Source of the DNA: Brachybacterium muris
Lineage (GTDB): Bacteria; Actinomycetota; Actinomycetes; Actinomycetales; Dermabacteraceae
Assembly (NCBI RefSeq): GCF_016907455.1
Contig: NZ_JAFBCB010000001.1
Span: 2,480,001 to 2,544,000 of the forward strand
Direction of reading: 5' to 3'
DNA: 64,000 nt
Each line of letters opens with the position of its first letter. Positions within the stretch are counted from its first letter, which is position 1. Below the pieces are notes generated by a model, which saw nothing but the letters and a program-made list of their open reading frames with translations, was not told the DNA's origin and did no database searches. A program made the translations under genes and the position numbers. This document shows, piece by piece, positions 26,572 through 34,128 of the stretch.

Positions 26572-27435
26572 TCATGGAACCGGCGTTTGCCTGCCGAAGC
26601 GGGCCAGGCAGTGGCACACCCGCTTGAGCGATTGCAGGTCATGGGCGCCGGAGCGTGCGGCCTGGCCGATCACAGCCGGGGTGAGCCCCTCGCCCAGAGC
26701 TCCCGCGAGTTCCACGTACTGGCGGCCGCGGTAGTCAGGATCGATCGCCCAGGGCGACACCACGAATCCGGGATGCCATTCGATCCGGCATCCCAGGGCC
26801 CGTGCCGCCTGCTCGACGACGGAACCGGCGAAACACGGATCCAGGACCAGCGCTTCGACGTCCCGACTGATCACCACTCCCCCGTGCACGTGCGCCTCGA
26901 CGTAGCGGTCCAGAGGATCGAGCTCGCTCTCCTGTGACTCCTCGATCAGCGGGTCCACGGCCTCGGGGCCGACGATCCTCTTGGGCTCGAACGTCGAATC
27001 CGGGAAGCAGAAGGTGCAGCGTGAGGTCACCTCGGGTCGCAGTCGGAAGTGGGCGGAGCCGAAGCGGACGGAACCGCCGTACGGGTCCCCGGTCGGGTTG
27101 AGTGCCCCGTAGACGGGCCGGTCCTCAGCCGGGCCGTGGTCGTACCTGTCGGCGAAGAGCCGGCTCTCCCATCGCCATCGGTCGCCGTCCACGTGTGCGG
27201 TCAGACCGCCGTTGGATGTCCCGGTCACGAACTGGCTGCGGTATGCGCCGTCCCGCACGATCGACTCGAGCACGGTGCCGGCCCCGAACGGCCAGTCGGG
27301 GTGGAACTGGAGGGTCACCTGCACAGCGTCATGCTGGCACGGATTGTCAGTATGGGGCGCCTTGGTCGCATACAGACCGTGTCGGTCATCATCGCCATCG
27401 TGGCTCGGGAGGTGGCCGGTCGTTCCTTCCTTCAT
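26572..27435 (-). CDS. DUF3626 domain protein
   Basis: 287 residues if started at ATG 27435, whose ATGA overlaps the stop of the preceding small gene. The DUF3626 signature is clear: VTLQFHPDWP at about 40-49, DGAYRSQFVTGTSNGGLTAH near 60-79, RWRWESRLF, YGALNPTGDPYGGSVRFGSAHFRLRP, then a central CTFCFPDS. Some DUF3626 proteins are suggested to be secreted or toxin-like; no biochemical role is established. The first 37 residues are not family-like, and a GTG at 27324 is an alternative start. Positional context is weak: IS21 copy B lies 274 bp upstream. Confidence 0.75.
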   Translation of the reverse strand: MKEGTTGHLPSHDGDDDRHGLYATKAPHTDNPCQHDAVQVTLQFHPDWPFGAGTVLESIVRDGAYRSQFVTGTSNGGLTAHVDGDRWRWESRLFADRYDHGPAEDRPVYGALNPTGDPYGGSVRFGSAHFRLRPEVTSRCTFCFPDSTFEPKRIVGPEAVDPLIEESQESELDPLDRYVEAHVHGGVVISRDVEALVLDPCFAGSVVEQAARALGCRIEWHPGFVVSPWAIDPDYRGRQYVELAGALGEGLTPAVIGQAARSGAHDLQSLKRVCHCLARFGRQTPVP

Positions 27436-27635
27436 TGCTCGACGGATACGTCTCCGGTCTCGTCACTTTCATCGGCTGCATCTGGAATCTCGAGCACGGG
27501 CGGCTTCCTATCCGCGCGGCGGGCCCGGCTCAGAAGCGATCCCGCCGCGTCCCGTGCTCTGCCGGCGCCGCCCGCAACCGCTCCCCTGGCCCCACGCGCA
27601 GCGTTCTTGGCACCCGCCACCGAGCTGTCGAGCAT
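27432..27635 (-). CDS. Small Ala/Arg/Gly-rich hypothetical protein upstream of DUF3626
   Basis: 67 residues. A basic N-terminal half (AKNAARGARGAVAGGAGRARD) is followed by an acidic tail (IPDAADESDETGD). Its stop overlaps the DUF3626 ATG as ATGA, which favours translation. The frame stays open another 24 codons to the edge of IS21 copy B, so the original start may lie there, or an N-terminal part may have been removed. No recognisable family. Confidence 0.4.
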   Translation of the reverse strand: MLDSSVAGAKNAARGARGAVAGGAGRARDAAGSLLSRARRADRKPPVLEIPDAADESDETGDVSVEQ

Positions 27636-27871
27636 TCCGCTGGCCGCACTGCTCGCCGCCGTGATGCGACCGACGGACGAACCATCCCCGGCAGCTCCCC
27701 CCGGCAGACTGAATATTCGCCTCGCTGGGGTCCGCTGATCGAGGGTTCGGGTGCCACGTCGCTGCCGTAGCGGTGGCGTCGTTCGGGACCACCAGTGGTG
27801 TCGTTGGGGCCGCTCTGTCTACGCTCCTTCCGCCGTGTGTATAGGGCACGCGGCGGAAGGAGCAATCTGGA

Positions 27872-29434
27872 ATGGTACGGAAGATCAGGGCGAAGCTGGT
27901 GCTCCAGCTGCGCGCAGAAGGTCTGTCGGGGCGAGCGATTTCGTCCTCGCAGGGCATGTCCCGCAAGTCCGTGAGGGCGGTGTTCGAGGCCGCTGACGCT
28001 GCAGGGATCGGGTGGGGCGATATCGCGGACGTCGCCGATGAGCAGGTGTATGCCCGGTTGTTCCCGGGCCGGGGCGAGCACGAGAGCGTGTTCGCACAGC
28101 CGGACTGGGAACAGGTCCATCGAGAGATGGCCAGGGTCGGCGTGACGCTGAAGCTGTTGCACGGCGAGTACTTCGACGCGACCACGGCGGCTGGGGATCC
28201 GGCGATGGGGTATGACCGGTTTTGCCGCACCTACCAGCACCACGTCATGGTCACCGGTGCCGCTTCGAGAGTCGGTCACAAGGCCGGCCAGAGCGTGGAG
28301 GTCGACTGGTCCGGCCCCACGATGGAGCTGGCCGATCCGGTCACCGGCGAGGTCTCGAAGGTGTTCTTGTTCGTTGCCTGCCTGCCTTTTTCTCGTTACG
28401 CGTTCTGCTTCCCGGCGCTGGATATGCGCCAGGAGTCCTGGCTGCGAGCGCACGTAGCGATGTTCGAGGCGCTGGGCGGGACGGTCCCGAGGATCGTTCC
28501 GGACAACCTCAAGACCGGTGTGGTGAAGCACCCCCGCGAGGGCGAGATCGTCCTGAACGATGCGTATCGCGAGATGGCAGCGCATTACTCGGCGGCGGTG
28601 CTCCCGGGGAGGGTGCGGAAACCGAAAGACAAGGCGAGCGTGGAGAACACCGTCGCGCACGTCGCGACCTGGGTCATCGCCGGGCTGCGGGATCAGCGAT
28701 TCACGTCCCTGCCCGAACTTGCAGCCGCCATCGGGCAGCGGATGGAGGCCTATAACGCGGAGCCGTTCCAGAAGCGGCCCGGATCCCGCGCCAGCGTGTT
28801 CGACGCGGAGGAGCGGCCGCTGCTGACGCCGCTGCCGGCGGTGCCCTACGAGATCTCGACATGGCACTACGGACGACGAGTGGGCAGGAACGGGCACGTC
28901 ACGTTCGCGCGGAACTTCTACTCCGCGCCGTTCGCGCACATCGGCGCGAAGGTCGATCTGCGCATCACGGCCCGGACGCTGGAGATCTATCAGGGCAGCC
29001 AGCGACTGACCAGTCACCTGCTGCTCCCGGAGACCGCGAGCAATGAGTACCGCACCAACGACGCGGACCTACCTGCGGGCGAGCGTTTCCAGGCCTGGGA
29101 CGCGCAGAGGGTGCGGGCGTGGGCAGATCGGGTCGGGCCGGCCACGGTGATCGTGATCCAGCGGATCTTCGAGTCCGTGCCGATCGTGGAACAGGGCCTG
29201 GATCCCGCGTTGGCGGTGCTACGGCTCTCTCGCCGCTTCTCCGTAGATCGGGTCGAGGCGGCCTGCGCACTCGCGCTGACGGGACGGGTCCGTTCACCGC
29301 GCTATGCGCATCTGCACCCGATCTTGGCCACCGGGCAGGACAAGGTCGCCGCCCTGCGTCCACCCCGCGAGGAACCCGCGGAAGACGGCGGATACGTCCG
29401 TGGCGCCGACTACTACGCCGGAGGTGTCCGGTGA
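27872..29434 (+). CDS. istA: IS21 transposase IstA (copy B)
   Basis: 520 residues, identical in protein sequence to copy A: N-terminal helix-turn-helix, DDE catalytic triad (VDWSGP, VPDNLKTG, KASVENT) and C-terminal beta domain. It starts at ATG 27872 and ends in TGA overlapping the istB GTG. Intact. Confidence 0.95.
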   Translation: MVRKIRAKLVLQLRAEGLSGRAISSSQGMSRKSVRAVFEAADAAGIGWGDIADVADEQVYARLFPGRGEHESVFAQPDWEQVHREMARVGVTLKLLHGEYFDATTAAGDPAMGYDRFCRTYQHHVMVTGAASRVGHKAGQSVEVDWSGPTMELADPVTGEVSKVFLFVACLPFSRYAFCFPALDMRQESWLRAHVAMFEALGGTVPRIVPDNLKTGVVKHPREGEIVLNDAYREMAAHYSAAVLPGRVRKPKDKASVENTVAHVATWVIAGLRDQRFTSLPELAAAIGQRMEAYNAEPFQKRPGSRASVFDAEERPLLTPLPAVPYEISTWHYGRRVGRNGHVTFARNFYSAPFAHIGAKVDLRITARTLEIYQGSQRLTSHLLLPETASNEYRTNDADLPAGERFQAWDAQRVRAWADRVGPATVIVIQRIFESVPIVEQGLDPALAVLRLSRRFSVDRVEAACALALTGRVRSPRYAHLHPILATGQDKVAALRPPREEPAEDGGYVRGADYYAGGVR

Positions 29435-30177
29435 GCGTGATCGATAACGACACGAAGCGGAAGCTGCGCGAGATGGGCGCGACCGCGCTGCTGGACGCGA
29501 TCGATGCCCAGGATGAGGCTCACGTGCTGGGGATGTCGTTCCAGGAACGGCTCCAGCTGATCGTGGACGAGGCGCATTCCATCTTCAATCATGGAAAGGT
29601 CGAGGGTCTGATCCGCCGGGCGGGGCTGCGTTATCCCGGAGCGGACCTGCGGCGGCTGGATCTGGTCGAGGAACGGGGACTGAACCGGAACGTGATCGCG
29701 CAACTGGCAACCTGCTCCTTCATCCAGCGGCAACAGAACGTGGTCTTCCAGGGCTTCACCGGCTCAGGGAAGTCCTACCTCGGCTGCGCGCTGGCGAAGC
29801 AGGCCTGCCAGCACCGGCTCCGAGCCCACTACATCCGAATGCCCGACCTCGAAGAGGCCTGGGCCCTGGCAAAGGACAAGCCGCAGGGCCAGACGAAGTT
29901 CCTGCGGAAGTACTCCACGTTCTCGCTGCTGGTGATCGACGAGTGGCTGCTGGACCATCCTGACGAGGGAATGCGTTCGATGCTGCTGGAACTGCTCGAG
30001 CGCCGCTATGACACCGGCTCGACCGTGTTCTGCACCCAGTACCCGAAGAAGGACTGGCACGCCCGGCTCGGTGGAGCAGTCCACGCCGATGCGATCATGG
30101 ACCGCATCGTGCACAACACAATCTGGATCGACACCGGCGACAGGAACATGCGAGAACACACCGCACTGCCCCAGTGA
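29431..30177 (+). CDS. istB: IS21 helper ATPase IstB (copy B)
   Basis: 248 residues, identical to copy A. Walker A GFTGSGKSYLG, Walker B LLVIDEW. It starts at GTG 29431 inside the istA stop (GTGA). It acts with IstA to select and prepare the target. Confidence 0.95.
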   Translation: MSVIDNDTKRKLREMGATALLDAIDAQDEAHVLGMSFQERLQLIVDEAHSIFNHGKVEGLIRRAGLRYPGADLRRLDLVEERGLNRNVIAQLATCSFIQRQQNVVFQGFTGSGKSYLGCALAKQACQHRLRAHYIRMPDLEEAWALAKDKPQGQTKFLRKYSTFSLLVIDEWLLDHPDEGMRSMLLELLERRYDTGSTVFCTQYPKKDWHARLGGAVHADAIMDRIVHNTIWIDTGDRNMREHTALPQ

Positions 30178-30294
30178 CCCGATGCCGGCGGGAGCCAGTG
30201 GTCCCCACCGCGGCGGCTACTGGCCCCCGTCGGCACGATCGGCGGTCCCCAAGAGCAAGATTCGGTGGCTCCCACGACTACGAATACTCAGCAG

Positions 30295-30684
30295 ACCGAC
30301 GGACGCTGGCGGATCGGCTTGCGCCACCCGCGGCACCCCGATGATCAGCTGGTGGGCAGCCTCGAGGTGGAGGGCGGTTCCGTGGTGACCTCGGGCGTGT
30401 ACCAGCGGAAACTACGGGAGGGCACGCGCACCTTCCACCATCTGCTGGACCCGAGAACCGGGCACCCGATCGACACCGACATCACCTCGCTCACCATCGC
30501 CTCGGGACGCTCGGTGGACGGGGAGATCTGGACCAGCCGCCTGTCCGGCAGGCCGGTGCCCGAGATCCTGCAGGCGATCGATGCCGAACCCGCGGTATCG
30601 GCACCTTGTTCAGTCGCTGGCCGGCGAGTAGGAGCCACTCACAGCTCGTCGCCGGCTCAGTTCAGCTCTCCCCCGGGCCCGTGA
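30295..30684 (+). pseudogene. ApbE (FAD:protein FMN transferase) fragment
   Basis: From the right edge of IS21 copy B the frame reads DGRWRIGLRHPRHPDD, VTSGVYQRKLREG and HHLLDPRTGHPIDTDITSLT. This is the core of ApbE including the conserved HHLLDPxTG motif. The N-terminal half is missing, and after about 30600 the frame no longer looks like ApbE. It is a remnant deleted at both ends; ApbE normally flavinylates Rnf/Nqr-type proteins. Confidence 0.75.
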
Positions 30685-31481
30685 CCTCACGGGGAAGGTG
30701 CGCGAGTTCGCGACGGATGTTAGGCGTGCGCACGAGTGCACGGATGCGCGTGAGCGAGGCCTGATCTGCGAGGAGCGGCCACAGTCGCCACAGCTGGTTG
30801 TCGCGGTGTCGCCGTACCCAGAACTCTCCATCCAGCTGCCCGATCCGCTCGGCCAGCGGGAGGACTCGCGGGTCTTCCGCCTCGGGATAGGAGGGCAGTT
30901 CTCTCAGCAGCTGATCGACCAGCAGCGAGCACTTCGCCGACTCGTCCACGTAGCCGGCGAACTCCCCCTCGAGAAGCTGCACGAGGTCGTCGTACGGAGC
31001 GATCTCCGCACTGGCCAGAGCCGCCACGATGTACATCTCCCCAGCCGCTCGTGGGTCTCCACCAGGCGGAGTGCAGCCAATGGTCCTTCTCGGCGGCCGA
31101 CGGCCGCCACGAGGCTCAGGCGCAGTGCCACCAGCTCCTGTGTTGCTCTGCGCGGCTCGCAGCGGGGCCACTCGGCGAGGAAGCTGTGATGATCCCCCAG
31201 CTCCGCGAGGTGGTGGGCGACGTCGCGGTGGCCCCGCAGCGGTTCCTTCATCTGCCCCGCCACCGCATGGGCGTCCTCGAGGCGACCGTTCAGCACCATG
31301 GTGCGGATGCGCTGCCGGAGCAGCCCATCGGGTCGATGTTTGACAGCGTGCGCCTGATGACGACGGCATCCGCGGGCAGGTCGGCGAGATCGACGGCACG
31401 CAGGCGCACCATGATCTCTTGGGCCACCTCATCGCTGGGGTCGTGGTGGTACCGCACGAACAGCCGGCCGAACGTCGTCAT
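30662..31481 (-). pseudogene. Hypothetical gene broken by two frameshifts
   Basis: Three consecutive minus-strand frames read like one protein. The first is MTTFGRLFVRYHHDPSD...RTLSNIDPM (from 31481). The second, from about 31300, is NGRLEDAHAVAGQMKEPLRG...LVETHERLG. The third, from about 31035 to stop 30662, is MYIVAALASAEIAPYDDL...LAHLPREVTGPGES. Each frame hands over where the previous one loses coding character. I do not recognise the family: helical, acidic, no obvious motif. It is a pseudogene in the accessory region. Confidence 0.55.
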
Positions 31482-31568
31482 GTCCCGATGATAGTGACCC
31501 CTGCACCGGGACTTCTCGGGGGAGCACCCGTGGCTCGCGTCGACCTGGAAGTGCGGTGGGCTCTCGGC

Positions 31569-32387
31569 TCAGCATGTCTCTGGGCGCAGCCAGGCACGCA
31601 GCACCCTGATCCACTCCGGGAACGCATCCAGGTGGGCATCGTGGGAGCCGCCTGCCAGGTCTACCCGATCCGTGGCCGGGCGCCTCCGGATGAGTTCATC
31701 CTTCTGGGCCTCAGAGAACATGCCGTCCATGGCGAACACCGCCAGTGTCGAGACCTCGAGTGCTTCCCACTCGGCCCAGCGCGGCTCATGGACCGCCCGG
31801 ATCGTGCGTTCCATGACGTCGGCTTCGAACCGTGGTTGCAGCCCGTCCGGTCCCGCCTCGAGGTCCGCCACCCAGGCATCGACGATGGCGTCGTCGCCGA
31901 GGAACTCCCGGGCTGTGGCCTCATCTGCGAACGGGACCGGCCAGGAGGCGAAGTAGCGGCCCAGCATCGCTGCCTGGTCCGGGTCGTCGTTGCCGGCCAC
32001 ATGGCCTTCGAGCATCACCAGGCGGTCGACAAGGTCCGGCCTGGCCGTTGCAGTGAGGAAGGCTGTGTGCGCTCCCATCGATTGGCCGACCAGAACGCAC
32101 CTCTCCCCCGGCACGACCTGTTCCATGACCGCGACGATGTCGGCGACGAACGCCTCCCGCGAGAGATCTTCCGGGCGGCGAGTGCTGCGGCCGTGGCCGC
32201 GCTGATCGACCAGCAGCACGCGGAACGAGTCGATGAGTGCGTCAGCGGTGGCGAGCATCTCCCGGGAGCTGCCCGCGAGGCCATGGAGCAGCAGCAGGGG
32301 CGGCCCGTCCCCGCTAAGGTCGGTGACGGAGATGGTGACGTCTCCGCGAGAGATCTGCAGACTCTCACCGGAATACGCAGAGGTCAT
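31569..32387 (-). CDS. Alpha/beta hydrolase, translationally coupled to VapC
   Basis: 272 residues. HGLAGSSR near 36 (oxyanion loop), DQRGHGRST near 61, nucleophile elbow GQSMGA near 99-104, an acidic residue region around AVFAMDGMFSE, and the catalytic His in GGSHDAH near 247. This gives the full Ser-Asp-His triad of the fold. The substrate is unknown. ATG 32387 overlaps the vapC stop (ATGA), making a vapB-vapC-hydrolase operon in which all genes overlap. Such coupling of a toxin-antitoxin pair to a metabolic enzyme is unusual. Confidence 0.85.
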   Translation of the reverse strand: MTSAYSGESLQISRGDVTISVTDLSGDGPPLLLLHGLAGSSREMLATADALIDSFRVLLVDQRGHGRSTRRPEDLSREAFVADIVAVMEQVVPGERCVLVGQSMGAHTAFLTATARPDLVDRLVMLEGHVAGNDDPDQAAMLGRYFASWPVPFADEATAREFLGDDAIVDAWVADLEAGPDGLQPRFEADVMERTIRAVHEPRWAEWEALEVSTLAVFAMDGMFSEAQKDELIRRRPATDRVDLAGGSHDAHLDAFPEWIRVLRAWLRPETC

Positions 32388-32809
32388 GTCGAAGCGCTCC
32401 ACGGATCGACCAGATCGACCCCGGTATGTGCGAAGTCCTTGATGTTGCGTGTCGCGCAGGTCGCGTCGTGCGCCAGGCAGATCGCGGCGATCTGCGCGTC
32501 CGCTGTACTGATCGGCGCACCTGAAGTCTCCCGCGCCATGAGTACATCGGCGTAGCGGTCGGCGGCCAGGTCGTCGAACGGCAGCACCGAACGGCTCCCG
32601 CGATAAAGCTCCAGTGTCGCGTCGATGCGCCTGGTCAACCCATCCTTACGACGTCCCTCGGGCAGTCGCCGCACCCCCGCCAGCAACTCCGCGAGCGTGA
32701 CGGACGTGATCGCGACATCGCCCGTCAGCGACGCGAGCCACTCGATCACAAGCGCCTCCGGCGACGGTCGGAAGATCTCCGAGATGACGTTCGTATCCAG
32801 GACGATCAC
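32384..32809 (-). CDS. vapC: VapC/FitB-like PIN-domain toxin
   Basis: 141 residues. PIN-domain ribonuclease acidic residues: Asp5 in MIVLDTNVISE, Glu near 41 in TLAELLAGV, and the C-terminal TADAQIAAIC with an Asp near 104. VapC toxins cleave tRNA or rRNA, and the cognate FitA/VapB antitoxin is immediately upstream with a 4-bp overlap. The length and motif order are those of the FitB subgroup. Intact. Confidence 0.9.
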   Translation of the reverse strand: MIVLDTNVISEIFRPSPEALVIEWLASLTGDVAITSVTLAELLAGVRRLPEGRRKDGLTRRIDATLELYRGSRSVLPFDDLAADRYADVLMARETSGAPISTADAQIAAICLAHDATCATRNIKDFAHTGVDLVDPWSAST

Positions 32810-33039
32810 TCGAACTCCACCGCCCGAGCGACATCGTTGCGCACCGGGATCGGCAGGTCATCGACGCCACCGGCGTCCTGCGCAGCAGACAGCAGCGCCA
32901 TTCCGAAGTGTGGTCGCCGGGCGGCTTTCGTCAGGATCTCGCGGACCTCGGCCTCCATGGAACGGCCGTGATCCTTCGCCTGCGCGGCGAGTTGCTGCTT
33001 CACCGCTTCGTCGAGCCCTCGAACAATGATGGATGACAT
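32806..33039 (-). CDS. vapB: FitA/VapB-like ribbon-helix-helix antitoxin
   Basis: 77 residues. The N-terminal RHH DNA-binding segment (SSIIVRGLDEAVKQQLAAQAKDHGRSMEAE) is followed by a toxin-binding tail. It overlaps vapC by 4 bp, the standard antitoxin-first order. It lies 134 bp downstream (minus strand) of a ychF-tail repeat, the arrangement seen for other toxin-antitoxin modules here. Typical RHH autoregulation is expected. Confidence 0.88.
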   Translation of the reverse strand: MSSIIVRGLDEAVKQQLAAQAKDHGRSMEAEVREILTKAARRPHFGMALLSAAQDAGGVDDLPIPVRNDVARAVEFE

Positions 33040-33172
33040 CAGCGATCACCTCCCACGATATCAGCAACGATAGCACTCACCAGGCAATGCCGACGGACAC
33101 CATCTTCAGAGGAACGCGCAATCGCGATGCAGGAGTCGGCGCCAGTGGCCGATGCCGACTACAGGCTCCCGA

Positions 33173-33196
33173 CTACACGTTGAACCTAAACTCCAC
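33173..33196 (-). repeat. ychF-tail repeat C (V-E-F-R-F-N-V-stop)
   Basis: The minus strand encodes the seven C-terminal residues of YchF plus TAG. It differs from the real ychF end (59137-59160) at three of 24 positions, all synonymous (Phe TTT, Arg AGG). There is no ychF body upstream. About 18 bp before it (minus strand) is CTAGAGGTTG, shared with tail B. I interpret it as the attachment-site scar of an integrated cassette. Confidence 0.75.
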
Positions 33197-33236
33197 CAAG
33201 TTCGGGCACGAACCAACCTCTAGCGTTGTAGAGCTA

Positions 33237-33518
33237 TCAGGCTCCCCTGCTGATGACGTAGTCCCGCGTGATTCCAGCCGTTGCGCGGCCCCAACCGCTC
33301 GCCTTCACGCGCTTCTGATGCGCGTCGAACGCCGACTGATCAGCGAACCTCTCCGCAACGGACCAGACAAGCGGGTCCTCCGTCTGGACGACCTCGAAGT
33401 GAAGACATCCAGCCTCTCCGCGAGTGAGCTCCACGTGTCGCGGCAGGTAACGAATGACAGTCTCCACCTCTTCGTCATCCTCACAGATCAGGCGACCCTT
33501 CAGCTCGATCGCGCTCAT
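33237..33518 (-). CDS. ABM-family monooxygenase-like protein coupled to HigA
   Basis: 93 residues: ELKGRLICEDDEEVETVIRY, HVELTRGEAGCLHFEVVQ, DPLVWSVAERFADQSAFDAH. This is the dimeric alpha+beta barrel (ABM) domain of putative quinol monooxygenases. ATG 33518 overlaps the higA stop (ATGA), so it is the third gene of a higB-higA-abm unit. Its stop lies 41 bp before ychF-tail C. A related protein at 48010-48546 again lies near a toxin-antitoxin relic. Confidence 0.78.
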   Translation of the reverse strand: MSAIELKGRLICEDDEEVETVIRYLPRHVELTRGEAGCLHFEVVQTEDPLVWSVAERFADQSAFDAHQKRVKASGWGRATAGITRDYVISRGA

Positions 33519-33835
33519 GCGGTCTTCAGCGGCGTGATCGCGGCGACCTTGTCGCACAGAGCCCGCCGTTCCAGCCGCAGCTCGTAGTTCGACTGCAGGT
33601 TCATCCACAACTCCTCGGACGTCCCGAAGTATCGCGCCAGACGGATCGCCGTATCAGCGGTGATCCCCCGCTTGCCGTGCACGATCTCGTTGATCCGACG
33701 CGGCGGCACCCCGATCGACACGGCGAGCTTGTTCTGCGTGATCCCGAAGCCCTCGATGAAGTCCTCCATCAGGATCTCCCCCGGATGGATCGGTCCGATC
33801 AAGTCGGCCTCAGTGGTAGTCGACGAGTTCGACAT
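33515..33835 (-). CDS. higA: HigA-type antitoxin (XRE family, GraA-like)
   Basis: 106 residues. HPGEILMEDFIEGFGITQNKLAVSIGVPPRRINEIVHGKRGI is the signature of the HigA addiction-module antitoxin with an XRE helix-turn-helix. The end of higB overlaps the start of this gene by 26 bp. It is followed by the coupled ABM gene. It represses its own operon in known members. Confidence 0.92.
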   Translation of the reverse strand: MSNSSTTTEADLIGPIHPGEILMEDFIEGFGITQNKLAVSIGVPPRRINEIVHGKRGITADTAIRLARYFGTSEELWMNLQSNYELRLERRALCDKVAAITPLKTA

Positions 33836-34091
33836 CTTCCGCGCCTCCCTCTCTCCAGACGAAACAGATGCGCCATTGCGCGTTCACGCGGATACTGTGC
33901 TGCCCCCGACGGTCGCCGACCAGTCGCTCCAACCGGTTCCCCGGCGGGATCCGCAGATCCTCGACATCCTTCGCCGCATGGATCAGTTCGAGCTTCCGCA
34001 GAGTCGCTCGCTGCACAGTCCGATCAACGCGCTTGACGTACTGCTCGTGCCAGATGCGCTCGGTGTCCTTACTGCCGAACGATCTGATCAC
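33810..34091 (-). CDS. higB: HigB/RelE-type toxin
   Basis: 93 residues. A RelE-fold mRNA interferase: MIRSFGSKDTERIW at the N terminus, LRKLELIHAAKDVEDLRIPPGNRLE in the middle and the C-terminal QHSIRVNAQWRICFVWREG, where basic and aromatic catalytic residues lie. Toxin-first order is normal for higBA. Its start lies 37 bp from the ychF-tail B stop once the intervening IS1380 element and its target duplication are removed. Confidence 0.92.
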   Translation of the reverse strand: MIRSFGSKDTERIWHEQYVKRVDRTVQRATLRKLELIHAAKDVEDLRIPPGNRLERLVGDRRGQHSIRVNAQWRICFVWREGGAEDVELVDYH

Positions 34092-34128
34092 GAGAGGAGC
34101 ATATAACGGACACCGTCATTGACGCTAG

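Larger units (their letters stand above)
27710..30290 (+). mobile_element. IS21-family element, copy B, with 6-bp target duplication
   Basis: 2581 bp, ends TGAATATTCG and CGAATACTCA, flanked by GCAGAC on both sides (27704-27709 and 30291-30296). It is in inverted orientation relative to copies A and C. Gene content and protein sequences are identical to the other copies. The flanks, once rejoined, do not restore a known gene: a 5'-deleted apbE starts immediately to the right, so that junction predates the insertion. Confidence 0.95.
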
